Assembly (NCBI GenBank): GCA_963776735.1
Contig: CAVZNV010000022.1
Span: forward strand, 222,757 to 286,756
DNA from: PALSA-612 sp963776735
GTDB taxonomy: Bacteria > Actinomycetota > Thermoleophilia > Gaiellales > Gaiellaceae
Reading direction: 5' to 3'
DNA length: 64,000 nucleotides
Positions 23,055 to 31,096 of this stretch are shown here, in pieces; positions within the stretch are counted from its first letter, which is position 1, and each line of letters starts with the position of its first letter. A program made the translations under genes and the position numbers. The notes below the pieces were generated by a model. The model worked only from the letters and a program-made list of their open reading frames with translations. It did no database searches and was not told where the DNA came from.

Positions 23055-23641
23055 ATGTCGATCGCGCGGCGCAGGTGCTCGACGGCGTCTGCCGACCGGC
23101 CGGCGAGGCTCTCGCAGCACGCGACGTTGAAGTAGAGGTACGGCTGATCCGGGCGTGCCTCGATCAGCTCCTTGCCCCGATCGGCCGCCTCCGCGTACCG
23201 ACCGGCCACGTAGAGCGGCCGCGCCGAGTCCCAGAGCTCCGGCGCGTACTGGATGATCGAGTCCGGCAGACCGACCCACGCATGCCGTCGCGAGTCGTAG
23301 CCGGACTCGGTCGGCTGTGGGAAGGCCGGGTCGGCGAAGGCGCCGACGAAGACGACGACCCGGTCAGGCTCGTCGGGCTCGGTCTGGAAGACGGACGAGC
23401 CGCAGTCGGGACAGAAGTGGAAGACGTGCTCCTTGCGGTCGGCCTCGTCCGAGACGCGCGAGAAGTCGTCGAAGCGTCCGTGAACCTGCACCTGGTCGGG
23501 CCGGAAGCCGGCCTGCACACCGAACGCGCTGCCCGTCCGGCGCTGGCACGGCAGGCAGTTGCAGATCGAGACGCGGATCGGCTCGCCCTCGACCTCGAGC
23601 CGGAGCTGGCCGCAGTGACAGGCTGCCTCGCGGGTCGGCAT
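22964..23641 (-). CDS. GFA-domain protein fused to a TPR tail
   Basis: 225 aa. Residues 1-110 are a GFA/glutathione-dependent formaldehyde-activating-like zinc domain, with zinc ligands C8, C10 (CHCG), C27, C29, C32 (CNCxxC) and C77, C80 (CPDC). Residues 135-195 contain two TPR-like helical hairpins (ARPLYVAGRYAEAADRGKEL; VACCESLAGRSADAVEHLRR). The TPR addition is not part of the usual GFA family and may recruit a partner. The frame extends upstream to 23794, but the ATG at 23641 starts right at the family N terminus. Confidence 0.8.
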   Translation of the reverse strand: MPTREAACHCGQLRLEVEGEPIRVSICNCLPCQRRTGSAFGVQAGFRPDQVQVHGRFDDFSRVSDEADRKEHVFHFCPDCGSSVFQTEPDEPDRVVVFVGAFADPAFPQPTESGYDSRRHAWVGLPDSIIQYAPELWDSARPLYVAGRYAEAADRGKELIEARPDQPYLYFNVACCESLAGRSADAVEHLRRAIDMWDGCREMARQDTDFDPIRDGPAFRELVGP

Positions 23642-23677
23642 CGCCGCAAAACCTAGCGACGTGCGACGATCCCGGGC

Positions 23678-23890
23678 GTGATCGAGGCGAGCCTCACCAC
23701 GAGCTCGCCCGGCGAGTTCGTCACCCTCGTCGCGATCAGCGCCGCGCTCGCGATGCTGATCTTCCGGCACGCCGACCGCCGCGGGAACCGCCACGCCACC
23801 GCCTGGGGCATTTTCACGTTTCTGGCGGTGACCATCGCGATCCCGATCTACTTCATCCGCTACTGGCTGCGGACCCGCGACGGAGGCTAG
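23678..23890 (+). CDS. small two-helix membrane protein
   Basis: 70 aa with two hydrophobic segments (FVTLVAISAALAMLIF and GIFTFLAVTIAIPIYFIRY), positively charged between and after. I recognise no family; the topology suggests a hairpin in the inner membrane. GTG start at 23678. The stop is shared as CTAG with the convergent GNAT gene. Confidence 0.6.
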   Translation: MIEASLTTSSPGEFVTLVAISAALAMLIFRHADRRGNRHATAWGIFTFLAVTIAIPIYFIRYWLRTRDGG

Positions 23891-24459
23891 GCGGGCGCAA
23901 CGATCCTGGTCATGACCCAGCGGTGCTTGCCGATCTGCCGGTCACGCACGAAGCCGAGCTGCTCGTAGGTGGAGAGCGCGCCGTTGAAGAGGAAGCCGGC
24001 CGGCACCGACGCGGCGTCCTCCGGGTAGCCCTCGACGATGCCGCCGCCGAGGCCCGCGATCAGCTCGAGCGCGCCCGCCAGACCCGCCGTGGCCACGCCC
24101 TTGCGACGGTGGCCCTTGCCGACGAAGTTGCAGGCGATGCGCCAGTCCGGCGAGTCGGTAAGACCCTTCTCGTACGCGGCGCGGCTCTTGATCTTCGGCA
24201 GCTCGGCGGGCGATCCGAACTGGCACCAGCCGAGGCAGTCGTCCCCGTCGAAGACGAGCGCTGCATGGGCCGTCCCTGCCCGGACCCGTTCGAGCTTCCG
24301 TTCGCGGTTCACCGTCGGCGGGGTGTTGCCGACCCCGTCGGGGTGGAAGCCCATGCACCAGCAGCCGCCGAAGACGCCGTTGTTCGCTTCCACGAGCTCG
24401 GCGAAGGCGTCCCACGTCGACTCGTCCAGCGCCTTGATCGTGAACGCCCCCGCGGCCAC
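23887..24459 (-). CDS. GNAT family N-acetyltransferase
   Basis: 190 aa, single GNAT domain. The CoA loop is NFVGKGHRRKGVATAGLAGAL (about 112-132), and the C-terminal beta strand has YEQLGFVRDRQIGKHRWVM. The N-terminal half has an unusual CWCMGF motif after VFGGC (residues 30-37). Similar proteins are annotated only as GNAT. The GTG start at 24459 follows TAGTGT by 6 nt. It is divergent from the GST gene; the two -10-like elements are 12 bp apart. Confidence 0.8.
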   Translation of the reverse strand: MAAGAFTIKALDESTWDAFAELVEANNGVFGGCWCMGFHPDGVGNTPPTVNRERKLERVRAGTAHAALVFDGDDCLGWCQFGSPAELPKIKSRAAYEKGLTDSPDWRIACNFVGKGHRRKGVATAGLAGALELIAGLGGGIVEGYPEDAASVPAGFLFNGALSTYEQLGFVRDRQIGKHRWVMTRIVAPA

Positions 24460-24465
24460 GCGTCC

Positions 24466-24471
24466 ACACTA
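24466..24471 (-). promoter_or_regulatory. -10-like hexamer for the GNAT gene
   Basis: Reads TAGTGT on the minus strand, 6 nt before the GTG at 24459. Confidence 0.4.
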
Positions 24472-24483
24472 GCCCCCGGAAGA

Positions 24484-24489
24484 TAGAGT
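24484..24489 (+). promoter_or_regulatory. -10-like hexamer for the GST gene
   Basis: TAGAGT, 6 nt before the GTG at 24496. Confidence 0.4.
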
Positions 24490-24495
24490 CGCCCC

Positions 24496-25125
24496 GTGGC
24501 GCTGACGCTCTACGACTTCCCCACCTCGGGGAACGCGCGGAAGGTGCGGCTGCTGCTCGCAGAGCTCGGGCTCGAGTTCGAGCATGTGCCCGTCCCGCGG
24601 GCGCGGCCTCGCCCAGACTGGTACCTGGAGCTGAACCCGTTCGGCGGCGTACCCGCGATCAAGGACGGCGAGCTCGTGCTGGCGGAGTCGCAGGCGATCC
24701 TCCGCTATCTGGCTGCTCGCGAGGGCCGCGACGACCTGTATCCGAGCGACCTCGCCGCCAGAGCGCGCGTCGACTGGGCGCTCGACGCCTGGGCGACGAT
24801 GATGTTCCCTCGGATCGTCCCGCTCTATCGTGTGCTCGTTGCCGAGACCCGCGACGAGGCGGGCACGCCGCACCCGGAGAACGCCGACCCGGAGCGGGTC
24901 GAGCGCGAGCTTCCGGGCGCGCGCGAGGGCTTCGAGCTGTTCGAGCGCTTCGTTGCCGACGACGGCACCGTGACCGGCGGCGCCTTCACGATCGCCGATT
25001 GCGCCTGCGGCCCGGTGCTGCTCACCGTCGTCGGCTGGCCGCTCGACCTCGCGGCGGAGTTTCCGCGGACCGAGAAGATCCGCGCCGCCGTGGCCGGCCG
25101 CCCGAGCGCGTCGGCACTCTCCTAG
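24496..25125 (+). CDS. glutathione S-transferase family protein
   Basis: 209 aa. N-terminal thioredoxin-like domain with LYDFPTSGNARKVRLLLAE (catalytic Ser region), NPFGGVPAIKDGELVLAESQAILRYL (cis-Pro and Glu-Ser glutathione contacts). C-terminal helical domain from about 90 with FTIADCACGPVL. Actinobacteria generally lack glutathione, so the thiol substrate or binding role is open. GTG start; stop shared as CTAG with the convergent MmcQ/YjbR gene. Confidence 0.87.
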   Translation: MALTLYDFPTSGNARKVRLLLAELGLEFEHVPVPRARPRPDWYLELNPFGGVPAIKDGELVLAESQAILRYLAAREGRDDLYPSDLAARARVDWALDAWATMMFPRIVPLYRVLVAETRDEAGTPHPENADPERVERELPGAREGFELFERFVADDGTVTGGAFTIADCACGPVLLTVVGWPLDLAAEFPRTEKIRAAVAGRPSASALS

Positions 25126-25427
25126 CGTCCCGACTGCAGCTCCCAGGCGCTGATGACGGCGTCCTCGACGGCATCGGCGTTGCCGCGTTCGAGGTCTGCG
25201 ACGACCATCATGTGCTTCGCGAAGCGCCCCGGCGCCGTGAACGTCTCGGGAAACGACTGGAGCAGGAAGTCCCGGAGCTCGAACGACGCGCGGATGACGA
25301 CGTGCGTGTCGTCCAGCTGCCGCGCGACCAACCGCCCGCGGTAGCGCCAGTTCAGCTTGCCTTCGCGGCGACTCTCGGAGACGCCCTCGAGCTGGGCCGC
25401 CAGCCGGCTGACGTCGGCGAGCTCCAT
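25122..25427 (-). CDS. MmcQ/YjbR-like protein
   Basis: 101 aa, MELADVSRLAAQLEGVSES...GKLNWRYRGRLVARQLDD-HVVIRASFELRDFLLQSFPETFTA (quoted in pieces). The pattern fits the CyaY-like MmcQ/YjbR superfamily, small proteins of unknown role with a double-wing fold. The frame extends to 25475 but ATG 25427 begins at the family start, and TACTTT lies 7 nt upstream. It is divergent from the DUF1348 gene with overlapping -10 elements. Confidence 0.7.
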   Translation of the reverse strand: MELADVSRLAAQLEGVSESRREGKLNWRYRGRLVARQLDDTHVVIRASFELRDFLLQSFPETFTAPGRFAKHMMVVADLERGNADAVEDAVISAWELQSGR

Positions 25428-25438
25428 CGTCCGGAAAG

Positions 25439-25444
25439 TAGCCT
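25439..25444 (+). promoter_or_regulatory. -10-like hexamer for the DUF1348 gene
   Basis: TAGCCT, 6 nt before the ATG at 25451. The overlapping complement gives TACTTT for the leftward gene. Confidence 0.4.
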
Positions 25445-25450
25445 CTCCGG

Positions 25451-25882
25451 ATGAGCACGCCCGAGACGAGGCCACCGGTCCCGCCGTTCACCGAGGAGAC
25501 AGCACGTCAGAAGGTACAGGCCGCCGAGGACGCGTGGAACACACGCGACCCGGAGCGCGTCGCGCTCGCCTACACGCCTGACTCGAAGTGGCGCAACCGT
25601 GACGAGTTCTTCGAGGGCCGTGACGCGATCGTCGACTTCCTTCGCTGCAAGTGGAGCCGCGAGCTCGACTACCGGCTGAAGAAGGAGCTCTGGTGCTTCG
25701 CCGGCAATCGCATCTCGGTGCGCTTCGAGTACGAGTCGCGCGACCCGGACGGCCAGTGGTGGCGGAGCCACGGCAACGAGCACTGGGAGTTCGACGACCA
25801 CGGCCTCATGCGCCGTCGCGACGCCAGCATCAACGACTATCCGATCGAGCCGGACGAGCGCCGCATCGCCACCGACAACTGA
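25451..25882 (+). CDS. DUF1348 (NTF2-like) protein
   Basis: 143 aa with the highly conserved DUF1348 pattern: VQAAEDAWNTRDPERVALAYT, DSKWRNRDEFFEGRDAIVDFL, WCFAGNRISVRFEYE, WWRSHGNEHWEFDDHGLMRRRDASINDYPI. It belongs to the NTF2/SnoaL-like alpha+beta barrels; activity is unknown. The DUF1801 gene follows after 14 nt with its own ribosome-binding site, so the two are probably one transcript. Confidence 0.88.
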   Translation: MSTPETRPPVPPFTEETARQKVQAAEDAWNTRDPERVALAYTPDSKWRNRDEFFEGRDAIVDFLRCKWSRELDYRLKKELWCFAGNRISVRFEYESRDPDGQWWRSHGNEHWEFDDHGLMRRRDASINDYPIEPDERRIATDN

Positions 25883-25896
25883 ACGAAAGGAGCTCC

Positions 25897-26343
25897 ATGA
25901 GTCCTGCCGCCGACAAAGGAAAGAAGCCCGCCGCGGCCACGAAGAAACCAGGCTTCTCCGCGGAGGAGAAGGCCGCGATGAGGGCTCGCGCGAAGGAGCT
26001 GAAAACCGCGGCCGAGGGCGAAGACGCCGTTCGCGCCGCGCTTGCCGGCATGTCGCCGCGCGACCGCGCCATCGGCAAGCGGGTGCACGCGATCGTCAAG
26101 GACGCCGCACCCGATCTCACGCCGAAGACCTGGTACGGAATGCCGGCCTACGCCAGGGACGGCAAGGTCGTCTGCTTCTTCCGCGACGCCGGGAAATTCA
26201 AGGAGCGGTACGCGATGCTCGGCTTCAACGACAGTGCCAAGCTCGACCAGGGCGCGATGTGGCCGGTCGCGTTCGCCCTGAAAGAGCTCACCGCTGCCGA
26301 GGAGAAGAAGATCCGCGCGCTGGTGAAGAAGGCCGTCAGATGA
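25897..26343 (+). CDS. DUF1801/YdhG-like protein
   Basis: 148 aa. A Lys/Ala-rich N terminus (about 1-30), then the YdhG-type domain: AIVKDAAPDLTPKTWYGMPAYAR, GKVVCFFRDAGKFKERYAMLGF, KLDQGAMWPVAFALKELT. Relatives are annotated as iron-chaperone-like or DUF1801; function unproven. GAAAGGAG precedes the ATG at the usual distance. The frame is open further upstream only as a shadow of DUF1348. The 3' end overlaps convergent opcA by 8 bp. Confidence 0.83.
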   Translation: MSPAADKGKKPAAATKKPGFSAEEKAAMRARAKELKTAAEGEDAVRAALAGMSPRDRAIGKRVHAIVKDAAPDLTPKTWYGMPAYARDGKVVCFFRDAGKFKERYAMLGFNDSAKLDQGAMWPVAFALKELTAAEEKKIRALVKKAVR

Positions 26344-27244
26344 GCTGCGCCTGCGCAGCGGCGACTGCGGCCTGCTCGTAGACACGGTCGCGGTCGTACT
26401 CGTCCAGCTCGTCGGAGAGCAGCTCGCTCGAGCTCGGCGGGTCCCCCGGCGGCAGCGGCACCGGCTCGCCGTCGAGCGCCACGCCCTCGAGACGCTCGGC
26501 GGGCTCGTGCTCGAGGCCGACCGGGTGCCCGAGACGTGACGCAAGCCAGCCGCGGAGGAGATGCGCCTGTGCCTCGGTGGCTCGCACGCGAATCGTCCGG
26601 ACGCTTGCGATCTCCGGCCAGAACGTCGCCAGGTGGGCGCGCCAGCGGCTCGTCCGCGCCCAGGCGATGTCGGAAACCGCCGCCTTGTCGAACAACCCGG
26701 ACAACTCGGCGTACGGCCGCGGCAGCCCCGGCCATTCGGTGCTGTCGACGATCAGGCGGTCGGTCACGTCGACGAGCTGCTCCAGCTCGCTGCTCCCGAA
26801 CGGCGGCAGGCCTCGCCAGCGCAGGAACACGGGCAGGTCGAAGACGAGCAGCGGCTCGACGATGCTCGCCGGCGCCCTGGTGCGCTCCCCGAGTAGGTGC
26901 AGCTCCACGACCTCGGTGGCAATGTCGCCCTCGTCCTCCCCGCCCGAGAACTGCTCGAGCCGGACGACCGCGTCCAGCCGATCGCTGCCCGCGTCCGGTT
27001 GCGGGACGAGCAGGATCGTCCGCGACGGGTGCCGCTCGCCCAGACCGGCCAGAGTTTCGCGGCCGCGCTCGACCCACTCCGGCGGGAGCCACGCCAGGTG
27101 CGTCATCACGCTCGTCCGCAGCAGCGGCGTCCCCTCCGGATCCTCGCTGCGCAGGTCGGCGAGCGCCCGCTCGATCTGGCCGATGGTCACGTTCTCGCCT
27201 GACCAGCGCCTGACGGCGTGGCCGGAGGTCAGTGCCGCCGCCAC
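26336..27244 (-). CDS. opcA: OpcA, glucose-6-phosphate dehydrogenase assembly protein
   Basis: 302 aa. Matches OpcA, the allosteric/assembly factor of actinobacterial and cyanobacterial G6PDH: RTSVMTHLAWLPPEWVERG, HPSRTILLVPQPDA, EVVELHLLGERTRAPASIVEPLLVFDLPVFLRWRG, and a C-terminal domain with TIRVRATEAQAHLLRGWLASRLG. Position right after zwf is diagnostic. The GTG start at 27244 overlaps the end of zwf by 16 nt. The open frame running on to 29140 is antisense shadow and upstream zwf sequence. Confidence 0.9.
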   Translation of the reverse strand: MAAALTSGHAVRRWSGENVTIGQIERALADLRSEDPEGTPLLRTSVMTHLAWLPPEWVERGRETLAGLGERHPSRTILLVPQPDAGSDRLDAVVRLEQFSGGEDEGDIATEVVELHLLGERTRAPASIVEPLLVFDLPVFLRWRGLPPFGSSELEQLVDVTDRLIVDSTEWPGLPRPYAELSGLFDKAAVSDIAWARTSRWRAHLATFWPEIASVRTIRVRATEAQAHLLRGWLASRLGHPVGLEHEPAERLEGVALDGEPVPLPPGDPPSSSELLSDELDEYDRDRVYEQAAVAAAQAQLI

Positions 27245-28743
27245 GTGCGTCCGTCCTCGAGCAGAAGCTCGTTCGCCGAAGGCGGCCCCCAGTCGCCTGC
27301 CGCGTAGTTGGGGAACGCGGGCCGGTCGCGCTGCCAGGAGGCGATGATCGCGTCCACGAGCGCCCACTGCTCGTCGACCTCGTCGGCGCGGGTGAACAGG
27401 GTCGCGTCGCCGAGCAGCGTGTCGAGGATCAGGCGCTCGTAGGCCTCCGGCAGCCCGGTGCGGAAGGCGCCGCCGTAGAGGAAGTCCATGTGCACGTTCC
27501 GCAGGGACATGCCCTGGCCCGGCACCTTCGCCCCGATTTCGAGCGACACGCCCTCGTGCGGCTGGATGTGCACGATCAGCACGTTCGAGCGGAGGCCCTC
27601 CGCGGCCGTTTCCTCGAACGGCGGGTGCGGCGCGCGCTTGAACTCGATCGCGATCGTCGTCTCGCGGCGCGGCAGCCGCTTGCCTGTTCTGACGTAGAAC
27701 GGCGTGCCGGCCCAGCGCCAGTTGTCGACGTACAGCTTCGCGGCCAGGTACGTCTCGGTCATCGAGTCCGGTCGAACACCCGTCTCCTCGCGATAGCCCG
27801 GCACCTCGACGCCTTCGATGTAGCCGCGTCCGTACTGGCCGCGGATGACCTGCTGCGGGCCCGGCGTCTGCAGCGCCCGCAGCACCTTCACCTTCTCGTT
27901 CCGCACCGACTCGGCCGTGAAGTCGATCGGCGGCTCCATCGCCGTCAACGCCAGGAGCTGGAGCAGATGGTTCTGGAAGATGTCGCGGATCGCGCCCGCC
28001 TGCTCGTAGAAGCCGGAGCGCGAACCGATGCCGAGCGACTCGGCGACGGTGATCTGCACGTGGTCGACGAACTGCCGGTTCCAGACGGGCTCGAAGATGC
28101 CGTTCGCGAACCGCAGCGCCAGCATGTTCTGCACCGTCTCCTTGCCGAGGTAGTGGTCGATCCGGAAGATCTCGCTCTCCTCGAAGTGCTCGGAGAGCTC
28201 GGCGTCGAGCGCGGCAGCCGACTCCCGGTCGTGCCCGAACGGCTTCTCCACGATCAGCCGCGTCCACCCTTCGGTGCTGCGCCACTCCCCGAGCCCGGCG
28301 ACGATCGTCGAGAACGCCGACGGCGGCACCGCCAGGTAGTAGAGGCGGTTGCCGGCGGTACCGCGTTCCGCGTCCAGCTCCGTCAGCGCATCCGCGACGC
28401 GCCCGACCGCAGAGTCGTCGGCGAAGTCGGCGGCGACGTACGCGATGCCGGCGGCGAGACCGTCCCAGACGTCGTCGCGGAACGGATCGCGGGCGTGCTC
28501 CTCGACCGCTTCCTTCATCAGCTCGCGGAACTGCTCGGTCGTGTGCTCCGAACGGGCGACGCCGACGATCCCGAACCGCTCGGGCAGAAGGCGCCGAAAC
28601 GCGAGCGAGTAGAGCGCCGGCATCAGCTTCCGCTGCGCCAGGTCCCCGGAGGCGCCGAAGATCGTCAGCGCGCACGGGTCGGCCACCCTGCGAGCGCGCA
28701 GGCCTTCGAGGAGCGGGTTGCCCTCGGCCGGAGCGGATGCCAT
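27229..28743 (-). CDS. zwf: glucose-6-phosphate 1-dehydrogenase
   Basis: 504 aa, normal family length. NADP-binding GASGDLAQRK at 30-39, EKPFG at 166-170, and the active-site RIDHYLGKE at 194-202, with the catalytic His downstream in the same domain. It catalyses the first step of the oxidative pentose phosphate pathway and supplies NADPH. The ATG at 28743 has TAGGCT 8 nt upstream. It forms an operon with opcA. The usual neighbours tal, tkt and gnd are absent from the window. Confidence 0.96.
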   Translation of the reverse strand: MASAPAEGNPLLEGLRARRVADPCALTIFGASGDLAQRKLMPALYSLAFRRLLPERFGIVGVARSEHTTEQFRELMKEAVEEHARDPFRDDVWDGLAAGIAYVAADFADDSAVGRVADALTELDAERGTAGNRLYYLAVPPSAFSTIVAGLGEWRSTEGWTRLIVEKPFGHDRESAAALDAELSEHFEESEIFRIDHYLGKETVQNMLALRFANGIFEPVWNRQFVDHVQITVAESLGIGSRSGFYEQAGAIRDIFQNHLLQLLALTAMEPPIDFTAESVRNEKVKVLRALQTPGPQQVIRGQYGRGYIEGVEVPGYREETGVRPDSMTETYLAAKLYVDNWRWAGTPFYVRTGKRLPRRETTIAIEFKRAPHPPFEETAAEGLRSNVLIVHIQPHEGVSLEIGAKVPGQGMSLRNVHMDFLYGGAFRTGLPEAYERLILDTLLGDATLFTRADEVDEQWALVDAIIASWQRDRPAFPNYAAGDWGPPSANELLLEDGRTWRRH

Positions 28744-28751
28744 GGGTCCGG

Positions 28752-28757
28752 AGCCTA
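28752..28757 (-). promoter_or_regulatory. -10-like hexamer for zwf-opcA
   Basis: TAGGCT on the minus strand, 8 nt before the zwf ATG. Confidence 0.4.
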
Positions 28758-28786
28758 TCTGCGTGTTGTCGCACGAACGCTCGCGC

Positions 28787-28792
28787 TAGCGT
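28787..28792 (+). promoter_or_regulatory. -10-like hexamer for LtrA copy 2
   Basis: TAGCGT, 6 nt before the GTG at 28799; TTGTCG lies about 15 nt upstream as a possible -35. Confidence 0.4.
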
Positions 28793-28798
28793 CCGCGT

Positions 28799-29947
28799 GT
28801 GAGCGAAGTTCAGTCGGAGCAGGAGCAGCGGGTCACGCCCTTCGAGCTCTTCTTCGACCTCGTGTTCGTGTTCGGGCTCACCCAGGTCACCGCCTACCTC
28901 GCCGACAACCCGACGTGGCACGGACTCGCGCGCGGCGTACTGCTCCTCAGCACGCTCTGGTGGGCCTGGACGGGGTACGCCTGGCTGACGAACACGATCT
29001 CGCCCGACCGGGACGCCGTGCTGGCCGCGCTGCTCGTGGCCATGGCGGCCATGTTCGTCGCGGCCCTCGTCGTGCCGACCGCCTTCACCGAGCACGCGCT
29101 CCTGTTCGGCATCGCCTTCCTCGTCGTCAACCTGATGCACGTCACGCTCTACGCACTCGCGGCGCGCGGCGATCCCGATCTGTTCGGGGCCGTGTTGCGC
29201 ATGGCCCGCTCGTCACTGATCGCAGCGACGGTGATCCTGGTCGCCGCATTCGTCTCCGACGACCTGCGCCCGTACTTCTGGCTGGCGGCGCTCGCGATCG
29301 GGATGTTCGGGCCGGCGCTGAACGACACGAGCGCCTGGCGGCTCCATCCCGCCCACTTCGTCGAGCGGCACGGGCTCGTCATCATCATCGCGCTCGGCGA
29401 GTCGCTGATCGCGGTCGGCGTGGGCGCCAGGGAGACGTCCTTCAGCGCCCGGGTGGTCATCGCCGCGTTGCTCGGTCTCGCGGTCGCCACGTCGTTCTGG
29501 GTCGCCTACTTCGACTTCTTCGCCGTCCGTTTCGAGCGTGTCCTCAACGAGCGGCAAGGAGCCGCCCGGATCGCCCTCGCCCGGGACGTCTACAGCTACC
29601 TGCACCTGCCGATGGTCGTCGGCATCGTCCTGACGGCCTTCGCGATGCGGACGGCGGTCGCCCACGTCAGGCACGACCTCGACACGGTCTCGGCGCTGGC
29701 GCTCTGCGGAGGATCCGCACTGTACGTCGCCAGCTACGTCGCGATCCGCTATCGCACGTCGCGAACCCTCGGCCGCGGCCGGCTCGTCGCGAGCATCGTC
29801 TTCGCCGTGCTCTTTCCCGCCGCGCTCGTCGTACCGGCTCTCGCCGCCCTCGCCCTCGTGACCGCGACCTGGGTCTGCCTGCACGGCTACGAGATCATCT
29901 GGTGGCGCGAGGCCCGCGCCGAGACGCGCAATCTCCGTCCATCGTGA
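28799..29947 (+). CDS. LtrA-type membrane protein (copy 2)
   Basis: 382 aa, paralogue of 17260-18453. Shared landmarks: TPFELFFDLVFVFGLTQVTA, TLWWAWTGYAWLTN, FVERHGLVIIIALGESLIAVG, and the DVYSYLHLPMVVGIVL segment. About 10-12 membrane helices. Its TGA overlaps the GTG of an M48 membrane protease (GTGA), so both are made together. The two LtrA copies are diverged well beyond a recent duplication. Confidence 0.85.
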   Translation: MSEVQSEQEQRVTPFELFFDLVFVFGLTQVTAYLADNPTWHGLARGVLLLSTLWWAWTGYAWLTNTISPDRDAVLAALLVAMAAMFVAALVVPTAFTEHALLFGIAFLVVNLMHVTLYALAARGDPDLFGAVLRMARSSLIAATVILVAAFVSDDLRPYFWLAALAIGMFGPALNDTSAWRLHPAHFVERHGLVIIIALGESLIAVGVGARETSFSARVVIAALLGLAVATSFWVAYFDFFAVRFERVLNERQGAARIALARDVYSYLHLPMVVGIVLTAFAMRTAVAHVRHDLDTVSALALCGGSALYVASYVAIRYRTSRTLGRGRLVASIVFAVLFPAALVVPALAALALVTATWVCLHGYEIIWWREARAETRNLRPS

Positions 29948-31056
29948 CGCCGCCGTTCACGCGCGAGCAGATCGAGCGAGCGCACCGCTACCACCGGCCG
30001 CTCTATCTCGCAGCCGTGGCCGCGATCGGGCTCGATCTCGCACTGCTCTCCCTGCTCACCTTCGGCCCGCTGGGCTCCAGGCTCTACGGCGTCACGGACG
30101 GCCTGCCCTGGTGGGGGCGTGCGTTCACGTTCGCGGCGCTCGTCCTGGCCGTGACGACGCTGGCCGGGCTGCCGATTCGCTACTGGGCCGGCTACCGCCA
30201 CGAACACGAGTGGGGCTTCTCGACGCAGACCCGCCTCGCCTGGGCGATCGACCGCCTCAAGGGGCTTGCGATCGGGCTTGTCCTCGGCTGTACGTGGCTC
30301 GTCGGGTTCGTCGCCGCCGCCCACGCCTGGCCTCACTTCTGGCCGGTTCCCGTCGGGCTGGCCGCAGCCGGACTCGTGCTCGTCCTCGGATTCCTTGCTC
30401 CGCTCCTCCTCGAACCGCTGTTCAATCGCTTCCGCCCGCTCGACGACGCCGGCCTCGCAGCGAGCCTCCGCGCACTTGCGGACCGGGCAGGCGTCCCGAT
30501 CGGACACGTCCTCGTCGCCGACGCGAGCAGGAGGACCCGGAAGGTCAACGCCTACGTCTCCGGGATCGGCCGCAGCCGCCGTGTCGTCGTGTTCGACACG
30601 CTCCTCGGCGAGGCCACGTCGCCCGAGCTTCACCTCGTCGTCGCGCACGAGTTCGGCCATCGCCGGAAGCAGCACGTCGTCAAGGGCACGGTCCTCGGCA
30701 TGCTTGCCGCCGCCGGCTTCGTCGTCCTGGTCTGGGCGATGCTCGAGTCGGCCGGCCTCCGCGCTGCGATCGGCGTCACAGGTGCGGGCGACCCGCGCGT
30801 GATCCCGTTCGTTCTCCTCGTCGCCTCCGTTCTCGGAGTGCTGACCTCACCGCTCGGCTCGGCACTCTCGAGACGCTGGGAGCGCGAGGCGGACGCGTTC
30901 TCCCTGCAGCTCACGAACGACCGCGACGCCTTCGTCAGCACCCACCACCGGCTTGCGCTCGCCAACCTCGCCGACCTCGCCCCGCCCCGGCTCGCCTACC
31001 TCGCCTGGTCGAGCCACCCCACTCCGCCCGAGCGGATCGCGAGCGCCGCCGGCTAG
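29944..31056 (+). CDS. M48 family membrane metallopeptidase
   Basis: 370 aa, Ste24/CAAX-prenyl-protease-like. Zinc ligands are in HEFGH (235-239) and the downstream EADAF (315-319). Three to four hydrophobic segments before 160 and two after 245 anchor it in the membrane. Likely role is membrane-protein quality control or processing of small membrane proteins; no specific substrate is visible. The GTG at 29944 overlaps the LtrA stop. The long open frame upstream (to 27232) is antisense to zwf. Confidence 0.87.
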   Translation: MTPPFTREQIERAHRYHRPLYLAAVAAIGLDLALLSLLTFGPLGSRLYGVTDGLPWWGRAFTFAALVLAVTTLAGLPIRYWAGYRHEHEWGFSTQTRLAWAIDRLKGLAIGLVLGCTWLVGFVAAAHAWPHFWPVPVGLAAAGLVLVLGFLAPLLLEPLFNRFRPLDDAGLAASLRALADRAGVPIGHVLVADASRRTRKVNAYVSGIGRSRRVVVFDTLLGEATSPELHLVVAHEFGHRRKQHVVKGTVLGMLAAAGFVVLVWAMLESAGLRAAIGVTGAGDPRVIPFVLLVASVLGVLTSPLGSALSRRWEREADAFSLQLTNDRDAFVSTHHRLALANLADLAPPRLAYLAWSSHPTPPERIASAAG

Positions 31057-31084
31057 GAGCCTCTCCCAGCCTCTCCGCGACGAC

Positions 31085-31090
31085 TACTCT
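31085..31090 (+). promoter_or_regulatory. -10-like hexamer for the CNBD-TrxR gene
   Basis: TACTCT, 6 nt before the ATG at 31097. Confidence 0.4.
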
Positions 31091-31096
31091 CGTCCG

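Noticed and set aside
27232..29943. Long plus-strand extension upstream of the M48 protease
   Set aside because: It is antisense to zwf and out of frame with LtrA; the protease fold begins right after GTG 29944.
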